NCBI GenBank assembly: GCA_033722075.1
Contig: JAWVZU010000039.1
Span: forward strand, 1 to 19,181
Origin: JAWVZU01 sp033722075
GTDB lineage: Bacteria; Pseudomonadota; Gammaproteobacteria; Xanthomonadales; SZUA-38
Length of the DNA: 19,181 nt
Direction: 5' to 3'
Shown here: positions 13,417 through 19,181 of the stretch, piece after piece
Numbering within the stretch: position 1 is the stretch's first letter
How the letters are laid out: each line of letters starts with the position of its first letter
Notes under the pieces: model-generated
The model's database searches: none
The model's input: the letters and a program-made list of their open reading frames with translations, nothing else
Told to the model about the DNA's origin: nothing
Position numbers and translations under genes: made by a program

Positions 13417-14913
13417 TCAGCCGGCGTTGCCCTCCGGCGTCCAGCGCAGATCAAGGTTCCGCGCGGCGGATACTTCATCAAGTCGACGCACCGGCTGCGT
13501 GTACGGCGCGCCGTCGCTGTAGTCCGGATCTTCGCTCGCCTTTTCGCGGATGGCAATCATGGCCTCGACGAATGCATCCAGCACTTCCTTCGACTCCGTT
13601 TCCGTGGGCTCGATGAGCTGGCACTCGGGCACCAGCAGGGGGAAGTAGTTGGTGGGTGCATGCATGTCGTGATCGAGCAGCATCTTCGACAGGTCGGTCG
13701 CGGTGAGGCCGTATTCCTTGGCCTCGCGCTTCAGGGTGATGATGAACTCGTGACTGGCCCGCCGCTCGGGATACGCCAGCTGGAACCCCGCCTTGCTCAG
13801 CCGTGCGGCCAGGTAATTGGCGTTTAGCGTGGCGTACTCGGCCACCCGGCGCATGCCTTCCTTCCCGAGCATCCGGGCATAGACATAGGCCCGCAAGAGG
13901 ACGCCGAAGTTGCCCCCGAAAGCGGACAGGCGGCCGATCGATTCCGGTCGATCCGCTTCCCCGAGCCAGCGGTAGCCGTCGTCGTCGCGGTCGACGATAG
14001 GCAGCGGCAGATGGGGCAGCAGCCGCTCACTCACGCCGACGGCGCCAGCCCCGGGGCCGCCGCCCCCATGGGGCGTGGAGAAGGTCTTGTGCAGGTTCAT
14101 GTGGATTGCGTCGAAGCCCATGTCGCCGGGTCGGGCCTTGCCGAGAATCGCGTTCAGGTTGGCTCCGTCGTAATACAGCAGTCCGCCGGCATCGTGGATC
14201 AGCTCGGCGATCTCAAGGATGCGCCGCTCGAATACCCCGAGGGTCGACGGGTTGGTCAGCATGATGCCCGCAGTCTGGGGACCAACGGCCTCCTGCAACG
14301 CCGCAAAATCGACGTCGCCGTCCGGGCCGGTCGGCAGCTCACGCACCCGGTAGCCGCACATGACTGCAGTCGCGGGGTTGGTGCCATGGGCTGCGTCCGG
14401 GACCACGATCTCCGTGCGGTCCTTGTCGTTACGCGCCTCGTGGTAGGCCCGGATCATCGCCACCCCGGTGAATTCACCCTGAGCACCGGCCATGGGCGCA
14501 AGCGATATGCCCCGCATGCCGGTCACGTCGGCCAGGATCTCCTGCAGTTCGTACATGGCCTGCAGAAAACCCTGGGACAAGCGGCTCGGAGCGAGCGGAT
14601 GCCGGGCCAGGAACCCGTCGAGCATGGCCAACTTGTTGCACGCTCGCGGGTTGTACTTCATGGTGCACGATCCCAGCGGATAGAACTGGGTATCGATCGA
14701 GAAGTTCTTCTGGGACAGCTTCGTGTAGTGACGCACAACCTGGAGTTCAGAGACTCGCGGCAGTTCGGCACGCTGCTTGCGCCGAAACTGCTCGGGGATG
14801 TCCGACAGGTCGACGTCGCTTCTCGGGAACTGGGCTTCGGCCTTCCGGCCGCCGCTGGATTGATCAAAAATCAACATGCTGGCTGGTATCCGTCCTGGCT
14901 GGATGTCACTCAT
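13417..14913 (-). CDS. gcvPB: glycine dehydrogenase (decarboxylating) subunit 2, GcvPB
   Basis: At 498 residues it matches the usual size of the C-terminal subunit of split glycine decarboxylase (P-protein) in the glycine cleavage system. The PLP lysine is Lys276 in HMNLHKTFSTPHGGGGPG. Other hallmarks are FYPLGSCTMKYNPR (78-90), DAAHGTNPATA (173-183) and YYDGANLNAILG (247-258). The subunit needs GcvPA, GcvH and GcvT, none of which lies in this window, so those genes are elsewhere. The ATG at 14913 gives a normal N-terminus, though no strong Shine-Dalgarno precedes it. It is divergent from the large protease across 77 bp and convergent with the metallo-hydrolase. Confidence 0.96.
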   Translation of the reverse strand: MSDIQPGRIPASMLIFDQSSGGRKAEAQFPRSDVDLSDIPEQFRRKQRAELPRVSELQVVRHYTKLSQKNFSIDTQFYPLGSCTMKYNPRACNKLAMLDGFLARHPLAPSRLSQGFLQAMYELQEILADVTGMRGISLAPMAGAQGEFTGVAMIRAYHEARNDKDRTEIVVPDAAHGTNPATAVMCGYRVRELPTGPDGDVDFAALQEAVGPQTAGIMLTNPSTLGVFERRILEIAELIHDAGGLLYYDGANLNAILGKARPGDMGFDAIHMNLHKTFSTPHGGGGPGAGAVGVSERLLPHLPLPIVDRDDDGYRWLGEADRPESIGRLSAFGGNFGVLLRAYVYARMLGKEGMRRVAEYATLNANYLAARLSKAGFQLAYPERRASHEFIITLKREAKEYGLTATDLSKMLLDHDMHAPTNYFPLLVPECQLIEPTETESKEVLDAFVEAMIAIREKASEDPDYSDGAPYTQPVRRLDEVSAARNLDLRWTPEGNAG

Positions 14914-14990
14914 GTACTTCGCCGGAGGCAGTTTAGGCCGTCACGGCGTGAGAGGCGCGTAATAATGGCAAATAAGATCGGCAGGGACAA
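14914..14990. promoter_or_regulatory. divergent gcvPB/protease promoter region
   Basis: Only 77 bases separate the divergent starts, so both promoters are packed here or reach into the genes. A nine-codon frame (MANKIGRDN, 14965-14994) ends by overlapping the protease TTG start as TTGA and is preceded by AGAGG at 14951-14955. Positions 14968-14986 match 12022-12040 inside the MITE-like element at 15 of 19 bases. No clear -35/-10 pair and no glycine-riboswitch-like structure were evident. Confidence 0.35.
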
Positions 14991-17837
14991 TTGATCCGGA
15001 CACCGAACACCCCCCGCCACTGCCGCCGCCGGCGTTGCTCGACCGCAATTATCCTTTTTCTCTGCGTGGCGTTTTCCCAGCCCGTGATGGCCACCTGGCC
15101 GGAAGCGATCGAGCGGGTCGCCAACGCCGTGGTTTCGGTGCAGATCGACCAGACCCGGGCTTTCGAGGGCGAGTCCCCGAGTTCCTCCCAGGGCACCGGT
15201 TTCGTCGTCGACGCGGAGCGCGGTCTGATTCTGACCAACCGCCACCTGGTCACCGCGGGGCCGATCGTCGCCCGGGCGATCTTCATCAACGGCGAATCGG
15301 TGGAACTCGCGCCGGTGTATCGCGATCCGGTACACGACTTCGGGTTCTTCCGCTTCGATCCGAGCGAACTCGGCTTCCTCGAGCCGCCGGCGCTGCCACT
15401 GCAGCCCGAAGGGGCCGCGATCGGCACGGAGATCCGGGTGGTCGGCAACGACGCCGGTGAGAAGCTGTCCATACTCGCCGGTACGATCTCGCGACTCGAC
15501 CGGCCAGCCCCCAACTACAAGCAACTCGGCTACAACGATTTCAACACGTTCTATATCCAGGCGGCGACCGGGACCTCCGGGGGCTCGTCGGGATCGCCGG
15601 TGATCGACCAGCGTGGGCGGGTCGTGGCGTTGGCGTCGGGTGCCCGGACGGATGCGCAGACCAGCTTTTTCCTTCCCTTGTGGCGCGTGGTTCATGCGCT
15701 GGACCGCATCCGTGCCGGTCAGCCGGTCCATCGCGGTTCCCTGGCGGCCACGCTGGTGCCGGTCCCGTTTTACGAATTGCGGGAACTGGGGCTTCCCATT
15801 GATCTCGAGAAGCGGGTGCGCACCACTCATCCCCAGGCCAACGGCATGCTGGTGGTTCAGCGCCTCCTGCCGGGCACGCCGGCCGCCGAGACACTTGAAC
15901 TCGGCGACGTGGTGCTTTCCGCCGCGGGCGAGGCGGTCGTCGATTTTGCCTCATTGGAAGAACGGCTCGATGCCCGGGTCGGCGAGACCATCCAACTGGT
16001 GGTCCTCAGGCGGGGCACCGAGCTTCCCTTGGAGTTGCCGGTGGCGGATCTGCATGCCATGACCCCGGCAGCGTTCGTCGACTTCAGCGGTACGACGCTG
16101 CACCGGACCTCCTATCACCTGGCCCGCAACCTGAACCTGCCCCTGGCGGGGTTCCAGGTCTCGTTGCCGGGCTTCTTCCTGGCGGAATCGGGGATCGAGT
16201 CCGGGAGCATCATTACCGAGTTCGACGGTCGGCGTTTTGCCACCACGGCCGAGCTGGCGGATTGGCTTGCGGGGATTTCGGATGGGCAGGACATCGGCTT
16301 GCGCTATCGTCGCGCCGATCAGCCCGGGCAGGAACGTTTCGCCCTGGTGCGTGCACACCGCAGCTGGTTTCCGGAACGCTATTGCGAACGGCCGACGGTC
16401 GGACCCTACGAGTGCCGAGACCTGCCGACTTCGGCTTCCGGGCCGCCCACCGAACCGTTGCCGGCGGCTGAGCCGAACGGCAATGCCCGGGGCGTGGATC
16501 CGGCGCTGGTCCATGTGGAGTTCAGGGCTCCCTATGGCATGCTCGGTTTCAACGAACTGCATACCAATAGCACCGGGCTCGTGATTGACGCCGAGCGCGG
16601 CTGGATTGCCGTCGATCGAGGCCGAGTACCGCACCCGATGGGGGCCGTCAGCGTCGTGCTGCACGGTCGGCACGAGATTCCGGCCCGGGTGCTTTACGTG
16701 CACCCGACCCACGGGCTGACGATTCTCGAGAGCCCGCCGAAGTTGTTGGCAGCATCCGGGGTCGTGGTTCCGGGCTTCAGCGAGGCAGGCCCGGGCGAGT
16801 TTGTCACCGTGGTCAGCAGCGGCGCGGATCGTCGTCTCTCCCGTCGTGCCGGCGAAGTCGTCGGGGTCCGGGCTCCAAGGCCGGGGCCCTTCAAACACCT
16901 GCGTTTCAGTGACGTCAACCTGGAAGCGATGCTGTTGCCCGGTTCGCTCGAGGTCGAGCAGGGCGTGCTCGTGGACTCCCAGGACCGGGTCGTCGGGCTG
17001 CTCTCCGCGACGCTCGAAGTGGAGGGCCACCGGGCCGCCATTCCCGCGGCCCTGCTGCAGGATCTGGTCGAGGATCTGGAGAGCGCCGGCCCCGTCGAAG
17101 TCATCGAGGCGGAGTTCCAGCCCATTCCCCTGTTCGAGGCGCTCAGGCTGGGGCTGGATGAGTCGCTGGTCGATGATTTCGCGCGGAATGCGACCGATGC
17201 AGCGCAGGTCCTGGGGGTCGTGCGGACCGTGACCGGTACCAGTGCGGCACAGCGACTGCGCAGCGGAGATCTGCTGCTCAGGGTCAACGGTCGCCTGGTC
17301 ACATCTTTTGCCGTGCTGCGCGAAGCGCTCGGGGATTCCTCGGCGAAGCTGCTCGTCTACCGGGATGGCCGAGTATTGGAATTGGATCTGCCGCTGACGC
17401 CGCTGGAGAAGAGCGGAATCGACCGCGTGATTCACTGGAGCGGGGCGGTCTTTCATGAACTCCATCGTGCCGCCCGGCTGGCCGGATCGCGCCCCGAGGG
17501 TGTGTATATCGCGAGCTATTTCTATGGTTCACCGGCCCAGCGCCATGAGCTCTCGCCCCTGCACCTGGTCGTGAGCGTGGAGGGCGTTCCGGTGGCTACG
17601 CTGGAGGAGTTCGCTGCGGCGGTCCGGGACGTCGGGGATCGCCAGACCGTGCGCCTGACGCTCGAGGCCTGGAACCGGTCTCAACGGGTCGTGACACTGC
17701 GGACGGATTCCACCAACTGGCCGGGGTTCGACCTGCGGATCTGCGATCCCGGCGGCGAGATCCACCGATCGCCGCTCGATGCCGCCTTCCGCTGCGATTC
17801 CCGTCGCGCTGCCGTCCTGGGCGCTGACGCTGATTAG
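14991..17837 (+). CDS. exported Nma111p/Deg7-type double serine protease with PDZ domains
   Basis: A 948-residue protein closely following fungal Nma111p and plant Deg7. A signal peptide (RRRR, hydrophobic 18-32, cleavage near VMA|TW) predicts a periplasmic location. The active trypsin-like domain spans about 38-245, with His85 (LTNRHLV), Asp116 (YRDPVHDFGFF) and Ser200 (GGSSGSPV). It shares with Nma111p the near-invariant 'EIRVVGNDAGEKLSILAG' and 'YNDFNTFYIQAA' blocks. Two PDZ-like domains follow (about 250-355 and 360-460), then a degenerate protease domain (about 500-695) whose triad is lost: Val541 region for His, THGLTIL for HDFGFF, EVEQGVL for GxSGSP. Two more PDZ-like domains lie at about 705-800 and 810-905. 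TTG 14991 is the only start possible, since an in-frame stop lies at 14973 and later codons would cut the signal peptide. The last codons lie in a dispersed repeat. Confidence 0.92.
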   Translation: MIRTPNTPRHCRRRRCSTAIILFLCVAFSQPVMATWPEAIERVANAVVSVQIDQTRAFEGESPSSSQGTGFVVDAERGLILTNRHLVTAGPIVARAIFINGESVELAPVYRDPVHDFGFFRFDPSELGFLEPPALPLQPEGAAIGTEIRVVGNDAGEKLSILAGTISRLDRPAPNYKQLGYNDFNTFYIQAATGTSGGSSGSPVIDQRGRVVALASGARTDAQTSFFLPLWRVVHALDRIRAGQPVHRGSLAATLVPVPFYELRELGLPIDLEKRVRTTHPQANGMLVVQRLLPGTPAAETLELGDVVLSAAGEAVVDFASLEERLDARVGETIQLVVLRRGTELPLELPVADLHAMTPAAFVDFSGTTLHRTSYHLARNLNLPLAGFQVSLPGFFLAESGIESGSIITEFDGRRFATTAELADWLAGISDGQDIGLRYRRADQPGQERFALVRAHRSWFPERYCERPTVGPYECRDLPTSASGPPTEPLPAAEPNGNARGVDPALVHVEFRAPYGMLGFNELHTNSTGLVIDAERGWIAVDRGRVPHPMGAVSVVLHGRHEIPARVLYVHPTHGLTILESPPKLLAASGVVVPGFSEAGPGEFVTVVSSGADRRLSRRAGEVVGVRAPRPGPFKHLRFSDVNLEAMLLPGSLEVEQGVLVDSQDRVVGLLSATLEVEGHRAAIPAALLQDLVEDLESAGPVEVIEAEFQPIPLFEALRLGLDESLVDDFARNATDAAQVLGVVRTVTGTSAAQRLRSGDLLLRVNGRLVTSFAVLREALGDSSAKLLVYRDGRVLELDLPLTPLEKSGIDRVIHWSGAVFHELHRAARLAGSRPEGVYIASYFYGSPAQRHELSPLHLVVSVEGVPVATLEEFAAAVRDVGDRQTVRLTLEAWNRSQRVVTLRTDSTNWPGFDLRICDPGGEIHRSPLDAAFRCDSRRAAVLGADAD

Positions 17838-18072
17838 GGCCGGAACCATGAAAGCCATGAAATACATGAAAAAAAGGGTGGCTGGTTGCCCGCCTGCGCG
17901 GGCATGACGAAGCGGGCGAGAGCCTTCGCAAGCAGTCGTCATCCTCGGGCGGCGTTCGCAGTCAGAGCGTCATCCTCGGGCGGCGCGCCGACCCGGGGAT
18001 CGAGGCCTTTTTTTTGGCCGCTGACGCGGATCAAAGCGGTAACCATGAAGACACGAAGCCATGAAGAAAGCG
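17821..18072 (+). repeat. two direct copies of a 'CGCTGACGC..AACCATGAA' repeat
   Basis: Positions 17821-17852 and 18018-18049 match at 25 of 32 bases (CGCTGACGC, GAT, AACCATGAA blocks), and each is followed by further CATGAA/CATGAAG units. The first copy includes the last codons and the TAG of the protease. The 3' part (AGCGGTAACCATGAAG, 18035-18050) recurs in opposite orientation in the tonB-proximal repeat pair. Between the copies lie REP-like sequences: a 7-bp-stem hairpin TGCCCGC/GCGGGCA near 17886-17903, and a 17-base direct repeat at 17938-17954 and 17969-17985. The pattern fits short dispersed repeats accumulated between genes. No protein-coding gene is supported in 17838-18342. Confidence 0.65.
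17972..18015 (+). terminator. possible terminator downstream of the protease
   Basis: ATCCTCGGG (17972-17980) pairs with CCCGGGGAT (17992-18000) with one G-U pair, enclosing the palindrome GGCGCGCC in the loop. Seven bases later there is a run of eight T residues (18008-18015), itself framed by GGCC on both sides. A Rho-independent terminator is possible, but the seven-base gap before the T run is longer than usual and the stem also belongs to a REP-like repeat. Confidence 0.35.
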
Positions 18073-18127
18073 AGGTAGGGGGCGTGGCAACTGTCACCGT
18101 GACAGAAACACGCGCAACAGCGCCCCG

Positions 18128-18359
18128 TTTCCTGTTTTTCCTGATTTCCTGTTGACCGCTTTGGCCTCTTCAGGCCTTCAAGTCTTCATGGTTACCGCTC
18201 TGGAGCATAAGCGACATCTTTAGCCGAAGGGGCAGTCTTTCCGTTTTTTCCTGATTTCCTGTTGACCGCTTCTTGTTCCTGCTTTTCTCCATGGCTTCGT
18301 CGTGCTTCAAGCCTTCATGGTTACCGCTCTGAACCACAAGGGTCATTTGTAGCCGAAGG
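18128..18359 (-). repeat. tandem duplication including the 3' end of tonB
   Basis: Two units stand head to tail. Block 1 is 18128-18161 and 18238-18271, sharing 'CCTGATTTCCTGTTGACCGC' exactly. Block 2 is 18176-18230 and 18305-18359, matching at 47 of 55 bases. The right-hand unit contains the last five codons and TGA of tonB plus its downstream sequence; the left-hand unit is a decayed copy with TTCGGCTAA in place of TTCGGCTACAAATGA. The middle of the units differs. On the minus strand the units carry AGCGGTAACCATGAAG, shared with the inverted copy at 18035-18050. Confidence 0.75.
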
Positions 18360-19181
18360 AGTTGCCGGGCAGGAATTGCCAGGTCCGGGTGATGTGCAGG
18401 ATATCGACCTTGTCCCGGATGTTCTCCGGCAGCGGCGAATAGGGAGAGCCCATGCGCACGATGCGGATGGCCGCCTCGTCCAGGATCTTGAAGCCGGAAG
18501 GCTGGATCACCTCGATGCTGTCGATCTCGCCGGTGCGCTTGATCCCGACGCTGAGGACCAGGCTCCCGGACAGCCTCCGGCGCCGGGCCTCGTCCGGGTA
18601 ATTCAGGTTGCCGAGGCGCTCGACCTTGGCAACCCACGCCTGCATGTAGGCGGCGTAGGCGTACTCGCGGGTGTTGGCCGAGATGAACTTGCGCCGAGGT
18701 CTTTTGGCGTAGGCCTCCAGGTCCCGGCCGATTTCGGCTTCCAGGCGGGCGATCTCCATGCTCCGCTCGATCAGCTGCTTGTCGGTCACGGTCGGCTCTT
18801 CCGGTTGCAGCTCGCGCTCCGGTTCCACCTGGACCTTGGCAACGGCCTGATCTCGGGTCAGGACCTCCGGAGGTGTTTGGGGCGTGGGTTCGGGAACGCT
18901 GCGCCGCACCGGCTGGGGTGCCTCTCCGGGATCCGGTTTGGGGACCTGGCTGACCAGCGGCGCCTGCGGGCGAACCTTTTCCACCGCCGTGCCCCCGCCC
19001 TGCTGGGAGGCCTGGGCCAGGAAGTCCGCCTCCTCCGGCTCTTCCTCGGTCTGTCGCTGCACCAGGATGACGTCCAGCGCCGGCAGGTTTTCCGGATCCA
19101 TCAGGTCCTCGTACTCGAAACCGACGCCGAGCACGATGACCGCGTGGACCAGAATGGCGAACACGGTGGTGACACTCAGCC
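18343..19181 (-). CDS. energy transducer TonB (5' end beyond the window)
   Basis: At least 278 residues are visible and the frame stays open to the window edge, so the first residues are missing. A GTG at 19164 could start it but would cut into the membrane helix, whose visible part runs LSVTTVFAILVHAVIVLGVG. A Pro/Glu-rich periplasmic spacer follows (about 45-135 of the visible part), then a charged helical segment (LIERSMEIARLEAEIGRDLEAY), and the TonB C-terminal domain over the last 100 residues (YPDEARRRRLSGSLVLSVGI, GEIDSIEVIQPSGFKILDEAA). TonB passes proton-motive force from ExbB/ExbD to outer-membrane receptors. ExbB/ExbD are not in view. It is convergent with the protease gene. Its 3' end is tandemly duplicated downstream. 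Confidence 0.9.
   Translation of the reverse strand, partial: LSVTTVFAILVHAVIVLGVGFEYEDLMDPENLPALDVILVQRQTEEEPEEADFLAQASQQGGGTAVEKVRPQAPLVSQVPKPDPGEAPQPVRRSVPEPTPQTPPEVLTRDQAVAKVQVEPERELQPEEPTVTDKQLIERSMEIARLEAEIGRDLEAYAKRPRRKFISANTREYAYAAYMQAWVAKVERLGNLNYPDEARRRRLSGSLVLSVGIKRTGEIDSIEVIQPSGFKILDEAAIRIVRMGSPYSPLPENIRDKVDILHITRTWQFLPGNSFGYK

Noticed and set aside
12438..13556. 372-codon minus-strand frame opposite the metallo-hydrolase
   Set aside because: It runs through the hairpin repeat and into gcvPB coding sequence, and the plus strand has the HLHWDH zinc motif.
15951..17465. 504-codon open frame antisense to the protease
   Set aside because: A shadow of a GC-rich gene; no domain, and the protease frame matches Nma111p throughout.
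17886..18155. Small protein starting MPACAGMTKR
   Set aside because: This peptide is a typical translation of REP-like GCGGGCATGACG repeats and has no independent coding support.
17821..18359. CRISPR array from the repeated CATGAAG units
   Set aside because: Repeats are degenerate, unevenly spaced and in both orientations, with no constant-length spacers and no cas genes.

Overview
The window looks like a GC-rich gammaproteobacterial chromosome. Supporting signs are the lgt-thyA gene pair, a TonB energy transducer, an N-terminal module of the 'LKRRNVFRVAAAYL' type on a TolB/TPR protein, and split-type GcvPB. A relative of Wenzhouxiangellaceae or Chromatiales is my guess, not a demonstrated placement. 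No rRNA, tRNA, CRISPR array, phage gene or intact transposase gene was found.

Layout, left to right. (1) A REP-like inverted repeat at the left edge, then two minus-strand membrane genes: a TolB/FlgO-like TPR protein preceded by a small membrane protein. (2) A divergent plus-strand pair, a FabH-type ketoacyl synthase III and an alpha/beta hydrolase coupled through a TTGA overlap. (3) A plus-strand ADP/ATP-translocase-like (NTT/TLC) membrane protein with an unusual C-terminal cadherin/Ig-like domain. (4) A convergent minus-strand cluster in transcription order rlmI, lgt, thyA and a secreted two-domain protein joining a PPP-type metallophosphatase to a FAM20-like kinase domain. Its 3' end overlaps the transporter's 3' end by 29 bp. 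(5) A plus-strand exported DUF5694/TraB-GumN-like protein whose stop codon lies in a CTAG flanking a 245-bp MITE-like element. (6) A plus-strand membrane-anchored metallo-beta-lactamase-fold hydrolase. (7) gcvPB on the minus strand, divergent from a large exported protease with the duplicated Nma111p/Deg7 architecture. (8) A 505-base repeat-rich spacer whose repeat units run into the ends of both flanking genes, then a TonB gene cut by the right edge.

Functionally the window mixes housekeeping genes (thymidylate synthesis, lipoprotein maturation, 23S rRNA methylation, glycine cleavage) with envelope proteins of unclear role. The three most notable are the periplasmic phosphatase-kinase fusion, the transporter with an Ig-like tail, and the bacterial Nma111/Deg7-type double protease. 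The kinase fusion lies beside a nucleotide-carrier homologue. That invites, but does not prove, the idea that nucleotide supply to the envelope and extracytoplasmic phosphorylation are linked.
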